A stretch of DNA of 64,000 nt from Ignavibacteriales bacterium (GTDB taxonomy: Bacteria > Bacteroidota > Ignavibacteria > Ignavibacteriales > Ignavibacteriaceae): NCBI GenBank assembly GCA_003538625.1, contig DPRR01000005.1, positions 62,001-126,000 of the forward strand. Reading direction: 5' to 3'. The notes under the pieces are model-generated. The model did not search any database. It was not told where the DNA came from and saw only the letters and a program-made list of their open reading frames with translations. The position numbers and the translations under genes were made by a program. The first letter of the stretch is position 1; every line of letters begins with the position of its first letter. Below, piece by piece: positions 1-7,586 of this stretch.

Positions 1-248
1 GCAAGAAGCTCACAATTATTTTTTAGTTCATTGTCACTCAGGTTGTAAATCATACCTTCTACAATTACCGTCCAATTTTCATTTTTGTATACAGTATAAG
101 GATAGCCTTCATAACAGGACATAAACATTGAGATAAAAGTTGATGTCTCCAAGAGTTCAACATTAAACCATGGCTCGTGTTTTAAAAAACTTAATTGCTC
201 TAATTTTATGTTTGGATTCTTTCCAATAAACGTATGTGAGCCTACCAT
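1..248 (-). CDS. Partial asparagine-synthase-like / class II amidotransferase-like protein (N-terminus only)
   Basis: A leftward reading frame starts with ATG at 246-248 and stays open to the window edge, giving 82 residues. The segment WTVIVEGMIYNLSDNEL recalls the G-x-IYN-x-x-EL strand of class II glutamine amidotransferase domains in asparagine synthetases. The protein begins MVGSHTFIG instead of MCGI, so the N-terminal nucleophile cysteine of that class is absent. It could be a non-glutaminase asparagine-synthase homologue of the kind found in polysaccharide clusters. It lies at the distal end of the leftward operon, 248 bp after the preceding gene, and nothing recognisable lies in that gap. 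The family call rests on one short segment. Confidence 0.5.
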   Translation of the reverse strand, partial: MVGSHTFIGKNPNIKLEQLSFLKHEPWFNVELLETSTFISMFMSCYEGYPYTVYKNENWTVIVEGMIYNLSDNELKNNCELL

Positions 249-496
249 TAAATTATATTCCTTTTCATTTAATAAAACTAAACTATTATTCTAAAAAATT
301 TATAAAAATATCTTAAACTACGTGAAGAGAAAAATCGGTAATTCAATTTTGCGTATGATTTTCATTCTTACCAAAGCAGACAATGAATTATTCCTTTTCC
401 CATTATGAAACTTATAGCTTAGGATAATATTTATTTCCTGCTGCAAAATTGATATAAGTGCTTTTTTTTGCTGCTGAAAATGTGCATCAAAAGTAA

Positions 497-1588
497 TTAT
501 AAATCTAACATTTCTTTATAGTACTTGCCGGTGGATTGGTAAATAAAATATTTATTATATGCTTGCTGTGACCGTTCGGCATACATTTTCAACAATACTC
601 TATCATCTATTAAAGCCTGTAATGTGCTGTGAAGAGTAGCTCCGGTTATCTTTACTACAGGCGGTATCTCATAGAATTGTGCAATCCAATCCGGATAAGC
701 ATTCAATGGCACGCAACCATACTGGACTGCCTCTAAACATATTGTTCCAAATACATAACCAACGACGGAATCAATTACAATGTGTGAATTTTTAATATCG
801 TGTACAACTTTTTCCCTAGCCCAGGTTTCTTTTTTTATAATTATCTCAATATCATTTTCTTCGGCTAATTTATTTAAAATCGGCTCAATAATGTGCGTAC
901 CTTTTAATAATGGATTACTAGGCAAATGAGAAATCCGCAACCTGCCATTAAAATTTTTATCACTTCCATTAATAATAATTGCCGGCATAGGATATCTATA
1001 GTTGCGCACTTTGTTTTTATCCTGTACATAAGATACTGTATCAGGAGGTCCGATTATATAATCGGCATATTTTTCGAAAACAATAGCCTGAGCAATTTTT
1101 TTATTAATATTATTACACAAACAACTTTTCTGTTTATCTTTATCTCTGCAAGTATTGCAGATGTATTCTGGATCTGAATCAAAACTTATATCTCTATCGG
1201 GACATCCAACGTAAAATATGCCCACTTTTTTATTAAAAAACTTTAATATCTTCAGATCAATATTTGCTCTCAAAAAAGTTGCAGGTTTAATAAACAAAAA
1301 AATATCATACCTTATTAAGGCAAATAAAAAATAGAATGGTTTAAGAAAATATTCATTGAAAAAATAAAAAACATTTTTATCAAATAATTTAAAGGGAGGT
1401 TGATTCATTACTCTAAAGACTTTTGTTTTTTCATATTCAAAAGGATGATCCCAATAGGACCAGGTAATGAAGTCTGCATAGAAACCATGAGATCTTAAAG
1501 ATTTTTCAACATGATTAGAAAGATTGGCGATATTAGATGGACCTATATAAATTTTTTTCACTATTTTATCAGTTAAAGAGCATTTCAA
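497..1588 (-). CDS. Glycosyltransferase-like protein with a cysteine cluster
   Basis: This 363-residue protein has no signal peptide and a two-domain layout like GT-B glycosyltransferases. An N-terminal half (about 10-125) contains the opening IYIGPSNIANLSNHV. A C-terminal half (about 200-330) contains LPSNPLLKGTH and then an acidic VVGYVFGTICLEAVQYGCVP segment like the nucleotide-sugar end of GT-B enzymes. Between them lie five cysteines (C129, C144, C147, C156, C158) that could bind a metal. It probably transfers a sugar in the cytoplasm during surface-polysaccharide repeat-unit assembly; donor and acceptor cannot be told. The start is TTG at 1586-1588 with no clear ribosome-binding site, and the next in-frame ATG is about 60 codons inside. 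Confidence 0.6.
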   Translation of the reverse strand: MKCSLTDKIVKKIYIGPSNIANLSNHVEKSLRSHGFYADFITWSYWDHPFEYEKTKVFRVMNQPPFKLFDKNVFYFFNEYFLKPFYFLFALIRYDIFLFIKPATFLRANIDLKILKFFNKKVGIFYVGCPDRDISFDSDPEYICNTCRDKDKQKSCLCNNINKKIAQAIVFEKYADYIIGPPDTVSYVQDKNKVRNYRYPMPAIIINGSDKNFNGRLRISHLPSNPLLKGTHIIEPILNKLAEENDIEIIIKKETWAREKVVHDIKNSHIVIDSVVGYVFGTICLEAVQYGCVPLNAYPDWIAQFYEIPPVVKITGATLHSTLQALIDDRVLLKMYAERSQQAYNKYFIYQSTGKYYKEMLDL

Positions 1589-1731
1589 TAATTTTCTAAA
1601 TTAGAGTTATAAATTTTTAAGTAATAAGTGATTTCAAATCATAAAATAAAAATGCATTTCGATTATTAACATTTATATGATATCGTTTTTTTTAGATAAT
1701 CATCATATATGTTAACTCCGATTTGCATCTT

Positions 1732-2868
1732 TTATTTCTGCCGAGCAATTAATTTCTTTTTGATATTTACCATAAATCGAAATAATTTTCCTTCCAATTC
1801 ATAAATAATTTTGGGTAATTTTGGAGAAAATTCTTCATACTTTCTAGGCGGCGTATTCATTATTTCTTCAAACTCTTCCCTGGATAAACCGAGCTTTTTA
1901 GGTACATAGATTAAATGCTCCTGAAGTTCTTTTTCATCATAAAGCGGCTTTTCCAATTCCTTCAGAGCTGTTATGCGATCAATCTGTCCTGATAAAATCA
2001 AGGAAGACAGATGGGCGCGTCGTTTATCGAAACCAAATTTAGTTGGTAAGATGTAAGCTTGAAAAAACTTAGTATAGATCGATTCATGATGTTTACCTCC
2101 GTAATCCCGCCAACCGAGTTCTTCTATTAAAAATTTCTTTGCCTTCTCTTTGTCATAATCTATATAATCAAGAAGTGAATAAATTTCCAGTCTTTTTATT
2201 CTGTTCCAATAGATCCTTCTATACACGGAGTAATGCGGGAAATCTTTTAACTTCCGTGTACCAAACAATTTATTAACATTTTTAATATAGCCCCAATCCA
2301 TATGTCCCTGAGACCATGACCTGGGTAAAACTGATTCCGAGCTGTAATTTGTCCCCAAAACTAATGGCACATCCTCTTTTGTTGCAAAGTCTTTGAGAAC
2401 GGTACTAATAGCATGATCTGTGGGAATTTCTGAATCGGGTGTTGATGCTTTTAAAAATGCAACCTGCAGAGATCGGAATTCTTCCCAGTCCATAACATAT
2501 GTATATAGTTCTATATCCAGCTTTTTCAAAACATTATGAATATTAGAAACTGCGAGTTCTGCATCCCAGCCGTTATCAAGATGAACAGCAAGAGGTCTTA
2601 AACCAAGTTCCTTGACTTTATATGCAACGTAGGTACTATCGACACCGCCGCTTATACCAATGATACAATCGTATTTTTTGCCTTTCCCTTTTTTACTGCA
2701 GAAGTTAACCATTTCCAAAAGTTTTACCTTTTTATCTTCTGCGGTTGGGACGAACATTTTTTCTCTAGCTGAGTGATCCCTGCAGTGATTACAGATTCCA
2801 TTGTCATCAAAATAGATTTCCGGATCAGAAGTATCCATTACACAGTTATTACAAATTTTATATTTCAT
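1732..2868 (-). CDS. N-acetyl sugar amidotransferase (WbpG/PseA/LegA-type)
   Basis: The 378-residue protein begins with a zinc-ribbon-like pattern, CxxC at C6/C9 and CxxC at C26/C29. An ATP-pyrophosphatase PP-loop, SGGVDS at 73-78, follows. This arrangement is characteristic of the N-acetyl sugar amidotransferase family, which turns an N-acetyl group on a sugar into an acetamidino group using ATP and ammonia from a partner glutamine amidotransferase. Family members modify pseudaminic and legionaminic acids or ManNAcA in surface glycans. No HisH/HisF-like partner is visible in the window; one may lie beyond the left edge. It follows the next upstream gene by 41 bp, consistent with one operon. 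Family call is confident; the sugar substrate is inferred. Confidence 0.85.
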   Translation of the reverse strand: MKYKICNNCVMDTSDPEIYFDDNGICNHCRDHSAREKMFVPTAEDKKVKLLEMVNFCSKKGKGKKYDCIIGISGGVDSTYVAYKVKELGLRPLAVHLDNGWDAELAVSNIHNVLKKLDIELYTYVMDWEEFRSLQVAFLKASTPDSEIPTDHAISTVLKDFATKEDVPLVLGTNYSSESVLPRSWSQGHMDWGYIKNVNKLFGTRKLKDFPHYSVYRRIYWNRIKRLEIYSLLDYIDYDKEKAKKFLIEELGWRDYGGKHHESIYTKFFQAYILPTKFGFDKRRAHLSSLILSGQIDRITALKELEKPLYDEKELQEHLIYVPKKLGLSREEFEEIMNTPPRKYEEFSPKLPKIIYELEGKLFRFMVNIKKKLIARQK

Positions 2869-2909
2869 TAGTATCAGTTTAGTTTATAAAAAAATTAAAA
2901 TAGTTACTA

Positions 2910-4151
2910 CTAAGTATTTATAATACTCAGCCATTTTTGCCAATTGTAATTAAAGGCACCTACTGATTTTACTCTGGCAGGATTTTTTGCTAAATCAATT
3001 TTGATCTTTTCAAAATTATCCACTGCAAAAGAAACCGTTTCACCAAGTTTTAGAAAATCAGTTTCATAAAAGTAGATTTTTGCTAATCTAAATGGAGAAT
3101 AAGGCAGCCAAACAGCACTAATAAGAAGATTCTCAGCATATAATGCTTCATTTACAGAAGCGCTTAGAGCATCACTATTATTCATCATAATCATTATATC
3201 AGAAATAACCCGCAATTTTATAAGTTCTTCTAAACTCAAGAATTTCTCAAATAATGTATAACTTATTTTTGTCTGATCAAGTTTAAGTTTTACTTCTTCA
3301 AGGTAATCTTTTGAAAAATTTCCATATGTCATCGGCACCAACAAGTGTATTTTCTCTTTTCTTTCGGAGTCAATTTTTTCTAATTCATTTAAGATTGAAA
3401 GGTGATTGCAAATTGGATTTCCGCAATAACAGATAGTTATTTTAATTTTATTTTCCGCAATATTATACTTTTTAAGAAAATTTGGATCAGGTGGTATTTT
3501 TTTTACTTCATCAATTAAGTCATATATTTTATCATCAATTCCCAAAAGTGAAAGAGCTATTTTATTTTTCAATCCGGATCCAAATTTAGCTAAGAGCATT
3601 AATTCCATTTCATAGCTCATAACGGTAATAGTATTTGCCCGTTTAATTGCTTTAAATTGTTCATAGTAATTTTTAATGCCGTTAATCTGATATAAATCGG
3701 AGCCCCAAAAGGAAAGAATTATTTTCTTATCAGAATTGACGGCTCTTATAAAAGGGAGAGTACCAGGAGAAATAGAATGAAAATTTATGATATCATAATT
3801 ATTTAAAACAGGTGAAAATCTTTCAATTAAATGTAGTTGATTAATACAATTTTTGAAGCTCTTGAAGATATTGCCTTTACCTTCAAGCCGATTAATAAAA
3901 TTTTCATTTAAAAAATTCTTAACAAAATCTTTTTTAAATAGATATTTAAATATTTGAGCAAATGTTATTTTTTTTCCAACTGTCTCGTGATAATCCAATA
4001 TATTTGAATATGATTCATTAATAGCATGACTGGTTCGTGGAATTTTTCTATTCTCGATTAGATCAACAGTACAGCCAAGATCTTTTAATTTCTTTGCTAA
4101 GGGATTAAGAAAATCTGTTACTTCCGGCCCAAATAATAATATTTTTTTCAT
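2910..4151 (-). CDS. Glycosyltransferase, GT-B fold (GT4-like)
   Basis: The 413-residue cytosolic protein starts MKKILLFGPEVTDFLNPLAKKL, a Rossmann-type N-terminal strand with a glycine turn typical of GT-B transferases. The middle contains the strand DIINFHSISPGTLPFIRA and a GSDLYQ motif (FWGSDLY), often seen in GT4-like enzymes acting on lipid-linked acceptors. The C-terminal half has a nucleotide-sugar region (about 235-340) ending with SASVNEALYAENLLISA, matching the usual E-x7-E placement loosely. It should add one sugar to a growing repeat unit at the inner membrane. It sits 78 bp downstream of an acetyltransferase gene in the same leftward operon. Substrate unknown. Confidence 0.7.
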   Translation of the reverse strand: MKKILLFGPEVTDFLNPLAKKLKDLGCTVDLIENRKIPRTSHAINESYSNILDYHETVGKKITFAQIFKYLFKKDFVKNFLNENFINRLEGKGNIFKSFKNCINQLHLIERFSPVLNNYDIINFHSISPGTLPFIRAVNSDKKIILSFWGSDLYQINGIKNYYEQFKAIKRANTITVMSYEMELMLLAKFGSGLKNKIALSLLGIDDKIYDLIDEVKKIPPDPNFLKKYNIAENKIKITICYCGNPICNHLSILNELEKIDSERKEKIHLLVPMTYGNFSKDYLEEVKLKLDQTKISYTLFEKFLSLEELIKLRVISDIMIMMNNSDALSASVNEALYAENLLISAVWLPYSPFRLAKIYFYETDFLKLGETVSFAVDNFEKIKIDLAKNPARVKSVGAFNYNWQKWLSIINT

Positions 4152-4229
4152 CCAGTTGTTTTTTCAAATTTAAAACTTAGATTCAAACTATCTATTGAAA
4201 CACAAAAAAGTAAAAAGACATTTATCTTA

Positions 4230-4895
4230 TTACTTTATCATCCTATCAAATTCATCATTAATTTCAAATCTCCGGGCAGGAATCCCAAAGTATGTTCCTT
4301 CGATTAATATATTATTTACAACTATACTACCTTCACCGATTAAACAGTTATGGCCTATTTTTTTACCCTGTATTACTTTTGCACCAACTCCAATTATGGT
4401 TCCATCCGCAATCTCAACTTCACCACCAATAATAGAACCAACTGCCATATGAACAAAATTGCCGACATTACAATCATGTTCAATTATTGCACAGGAGTCT
4501 ATCATTACACATTTGCCAACATTGGAACATACATTAATCATTGCCTTTTCCAATACCACTGTACCTTCGCCAATGTTTACCTCTTCATTAATAATTGCAC
4601 TTTTGGAAATAATCACAGGCAACTCAAATCCTATTTTCTTTAGCATATTATAAATATCTTGTCTTTTATTTGAAACTTCATATGGAACTATGCCAATAAC
4701 AGCTTTACAGTTATTATCTTTAGTAAAAATCCCCGATAAAACTGTATCATCCCCAAGATAATTTATACCAAGAAGTGAGCCCTTATTAATGATATCTGTA
4801 TAACCTATAATTTCATACTTATCAAGTTTCTTAATTGTATTAATAATTAATTTTGCGTGTCCTCCTCCACCAATAATAACGATTTTATCTTTCAT
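4230..4895 (-). CDS. NeuD/PglD-type sugar O-/N-acyltransferase, copy 1
   Basis: The 221-residue protein has the two-part structure of PglD/NeuD. An N-terminal Rossmann-like domain (1-90) opens with IVIIGGGGHAKLI, the motif that binds the nucleotide-sugar. A left-handed beta-helix (about 95-210) of hexapeptide repeats follows, such as IGEGTVVLEKAMINV and VGNFVHMAVGS. The IIEHDCNVG segment carries the histidine that acts as general base in PglD. The family transfers an acetyl group from acetyl-CoA to an amino or hydroxyl group of a nucleotide-linked sugar or nonulosonic acid. It is one of three paralogues in this operon (others at 4918 and 6948), 22 bp from its closest relative. Confidence 0.85.
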   Translation of the reverse strand: MKDKIVIIGGGGHAKLIINTIKKLDKYEIIGYTDIINKGSLLGINYLGDDTVLSGIFTKDNNCKAVIGIVPYEVSNKRQDIYNMLKKIGFELPVIISKSAIINEEVNIGEGTVVLEKAMINVCSNVGKCVMIDSCAIIEHDCNVGNFVHMAVGSIIGGEVEIADGTIIGVGAKVIQGKKIGHNCLIGEGSIVVNNILIEGTYFGIPARRFEINDEFDRMIK

Positions 4896-4917
4896 CCAAA
4901 TGTCCTGTACTATTAAG

Positions 4918-5559
4918 TTAATTTCCGGTTCTTAAAATTGCCGGGACACCCAGATAAAGTCCCTGTTTTGTAGCATCACTTACCAATACAGCACCAGCTC
5001 CTATAAAGCAATTTTCCAAAACTTTTCTATTTCGTGATATGATTGCCCCGCTGCCAATGAATGAATTATTACCAATGTTTACTCCTGAACTAATTCTTGT
5101 CATTGGTGTCAAATGTGCAAAATCATTTATAACACAACCATGTTCAATAATTGCCCCATTGTTAACAATAACACATTTACCGATTTGTGAACTGACATTT
5201 ATAATTGCATCTTCCAAAACAACAGTACCTTCTCCAATACTAACATCTTCGCTTATGACAGCATCCCTGGAGATAATTACCGGTAATTCAAATTCCATTT
5301 CTTTTAACATTTTATAGATTTCTTGTCTTTTGTTTGAGATCGTAACACCACCAACTCCGATTACAGCGCTGCAGTTTTTATTCTCTTTAATAATATCAAG
5401 TAAAGCAGAATCTGTTCCTAAATACTTTACACCAAGTAAAAATCCTTTATCAGTATTATCCGTATAGCCTAATATTTCAAAATTATTAAGTTTCTTAATC
5501 GTATTGATTATGACTTTACAATGCCCACCACCACCAATAAGTACAATTTTATTTTTCAC
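4918..5559 (-). CDS. NeuD/PglD-type sugar O-/N-acyltransferase, copy 2
   Basis: This 213-residue paralogue of the neighbouring gene keeps the IVLIGGGGHCKVI nucleotide-sugar motif and the beta-helix with hexapeptide repeats. It also keeps the EH pair in AIIEHGC, where PglD has its catalytic histidine. It differs at the rim of the helix (NDFAHLTPMTRISSG in place of GNFVHMAVGSIIGG), suggesting a different acyl acceptor. The start codon is GTG at 5557-5559; no strong ribosome-binding site is visible. High similarity to the copy at 4230, over the first 60 residues especially, points to tandem duplication inside the operon. Confidence 0.83.
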   Translation of the reverse strand: MKNKIVLIGGGGHCKVIINTIKKLNNFEILGYTDNTDKGFLLGVKYLGTDSALLDIIKENKNCSAVIGVGGVTISNKRQEIYKMLKEMEFELPVIISRDAVISEDVSIGEGTVVLEDAIINVSSQIGKCVIVNNGAIIEHGCVINDFAHLTPMTRISSGVNIGNNSFIGSGAIISRNRKVLENCFIGAGAVLVSDATKQGLYLGVPAILRTGN

Positions 5560-5622
5560 TTAAATTTAATTCCAATACCGATCTACTTTTAAGAAATGAT
5601 GAAATAGTTTTATCGATTAATT

Positions 5623-6762
5623 TTATTCAAAATATCTATACTTTAGAATTTTATTGAAATGCTTATCAACCATTTCCGGATAATTCTTCTTCCACTGATA
5701 TATTACGCTTTGATAAACATCCCTATTATATATCTTTTTACCGATATAAAAATTACAAGTCATTTTAGAAAAATTTTTCTTAAATCTTAATAGTGAATCA
5801 TCAGCAGCGGAAGACCGACCGCCTTCCAAATTAAGCTCATTAAATCCTTTTCCTATCCCGTATTGAATTATTTTATTTATTAAAAAATTATTTGGTCTAT
5901 TAAATAAAAAATCGGTCTTAGAAGCTAAAAGATGAACATGTAAATAATTCTTTTTACCAATACACAATGCGGAAGCAATAGGAACTTTGTTACTAAAAAC
6001 CATAAATTGAATTAAAGAGGGAATTTTAAAAGTATCATCAAAATAATTATCACTAAAATAAAAATACTTTTCAGCTTTAACTCTATCCATTGTCTCTTTA
6101 TAAATTTTAGTAAATTCTTTTTTATACGGAAACACATCTTTAGACACAAGGATATTTAAATCATTTGCAGCAGCGGTACGCAAATTCTGCCTGGCTGATC
6201 TGGTATAATTTTTAACGATATCATCATATTTTTGTTTTAAATCAATATGGACCGATTTTCTGTCAAAAATTACATCAATAAAATCCTCTGAAAATTTATG
6301 ATTCCCAATTAGGGGATGAAATCTTGTAAATTCCGCAATTATGTTATTGTAAATACAAAATTTACTAAAAGCGATATAAAACTTTTTCCTAAACCCCGGA
6401 TGATCGGACGAATAAACAACTCCATTGTACCCATAAGCGCCTTGAATATCAAAATAAGGTTTATCCAACTCATAACCCAGATCATTTATTCGATTGAGCA
6501 AAAATGGATACACAGCTATATTATTTCCATCTTCGAAAATGAAACAATAGGCTTTACCAGCACCATTTTTCTCCCAGATGTTATAATATTCAGGCGAGTA
6601 ATAAATGTCCTGCATTTCTTCAGGCAGTCTACTTAAATATTCTGACCAATCAGATGCATTATTAAGCGACAGAAGTTTAGAATTAATTGATCCAGTTAAA
6701 TAAAGAGAATTATGGTTGTAATCACTTAATTCTAGATTTTCAAATTCCAATTTTGAAAGCAT
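5623..6762 (-). CDS. FemAB/GNAT-like acyltransferase (BioF2-like acetyltransferase domain)
   Basis: The 379-residue protein resembles the double-GNAT FemAB/CelD-like family: an N-terminal half with SPEYYNIWEKNGAGK and FIFEDGNNIAVYPFLL, then a C-terminal half (about 185-345). The latter contains YTRSARQNLRTAA, VPIASALCIGKKNYLHVHL and the NNFLINKIIQYGIGKGFNELNLEGG stretch, whose final strand-helix pattern is typical of this fold. Relatives in polysaccharide clusters acylate amino sugars or attach amino acids using activated donors. Here it lies among three NeuD-type acyltransferases, so it may provide a further decoration of the glycan. The ATG start is at 6760-6762. The family is clear, the substrate is not. 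Confidence 0.7.
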   Translation of the reverse strand: MLSKLEFENLELSDYNHNSLYLTGSINSKLLSLNNASDWSEYLSRLPEEMQDIYYSPEYYNIWEKNGAGKAYCFIFEDGNNIAVYPFLLNRINDLGYELDKPYFDIQGAYGYNGVVYSSDHPGFRKKFYIAFSKFCIYNNIIAEFTRFHPLIGNHKFSEDFIDVIFDRKSVHIDLKQKYDDIVKNYTRSARQNLRTAAANDLNILVSKDVFPYKKEFTKIYKETMDRVKAEKYFYFSDNYFDDTFKIPSLIQFMVFSNKVPIASALCIGKKNYLHVHLLASKTDFLFNRPNNFLINKIIQYGIGKGFNELNLEGGRSSAADDSLLRFKKNFSKMTCNFYIGKKIYNRDVYQSVIYQWKKNYPEMVDKHFNKILKYRYFE

Positions 6763-6947
6763 ATTTTAAACAACTATTTACGAAAGTTGAATCAGTCGTT
6801 CAATTTACGTGCCTTCTTTAATTTCACGATGGAATTGCAATGAACTTTGTAAATATTTAATAATTGTTTAAAATCCTGCTGATTTTTAACAAGATATCTG
6901 ATCTCTATTGAAATATTATGGTCAGGAACTTCTGATTTAATCTCATT

Positions 6948-7586
6948 CTAAGAGATAATTTTTCGAGCCGGTACTCCATAATATGTTCCCTCAATTGAGA
7001 TATGATTTATTGCAACAGAACCCGCACCGATAAAACAATTACTGCAAATATTTTTATGTGAGACAACAATGGCGCCAATACTTAAAATTGAATTATCGCC
7101 AATAGTTGATCCGGCAGCGAAAATTGATCCGGTGGCAAAGGTAACAAAATCACCAACTGTACAATGATGCTCAACAATAGCACCAGGTCCTATTATGCAG
7201 CATTTACCTATTTCCGTACCGGCATTTATCAGAGCATTATCAAGCACACAAGTTCCATCCCCAATAATAACACCTTCCTGCAGGATTGCATTTTTAGAGA
7301 TAATACTCGGCAAGCCAAAGCCCAATTCTTTAAGCATTTCATATACCCGATTCCGAACATATGATATTTTTATAAGTCCAACAGCAACTACAGCGTTACA
7401 ATCTTTAAGTTTCTTCCGAATATCTTTTAAAACCTCATCAGTACCCAAATACTTTATTCCGAGAATCATTCCTTTATCAACAATATCAGTATATCCTAAA
7501 ATTTCATACTGGTCAAGTTTTTTGATTATATCTATTATAAGGTGAGCGAACTCTCCACCTCCAATGATTACAATTTTACTTTGCAT
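6948..7586 (-). CDS. NeuD/PglD-type acyltransferase, divergent copy 3
   Basis: The 212-residue protein has the same N-terminal domain plus left-handed beta-helix as the two downstream paralogues and retains AIVEHHC with the presumed catalytic histidine. Two normally conserved positions differ. The nucleotide-sugar loop reads GGGEFAHLI rather than GGGGHxKxI, and the VHxxxGS strand reads VTFATGS, replacing the second histidine with threonine. It may therefore accept a different sugar or have reduced activity. Its start overlaps the end of the epimerase-aminotransferase gene by 11 bp, indicating translational coupling; this makes it the likely acyltransferase partner (LegH-like role) of that aminotransferase. 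Confidence 0.8.
   Translation of the reverse strand: MQSKIVIIGGGEFAHLIIDIIKKLDQYEILGYTDIVDKGMILGIKYLGTDEVLKDIRKKLKDCNAVVAVGLIKISYVRNRVYEMLKELGFGLPSIISKNAILQEGVIIGDGTCVLDNALINAGTEIGKCCIIGPGAIVEHHCTVGDFVTFATGSIFAAGSTIGDNSILSIGAIVVSHKNICSNCFIGAGSVAINHISIEGTYYGVPARKIIS

Noticed and set aside
4195..5317. Several rightward frames opposite the NeuD-type genes
   Set aside because: They are antisense shadows of strongly conserved leftward genes, with low-complexity translations.
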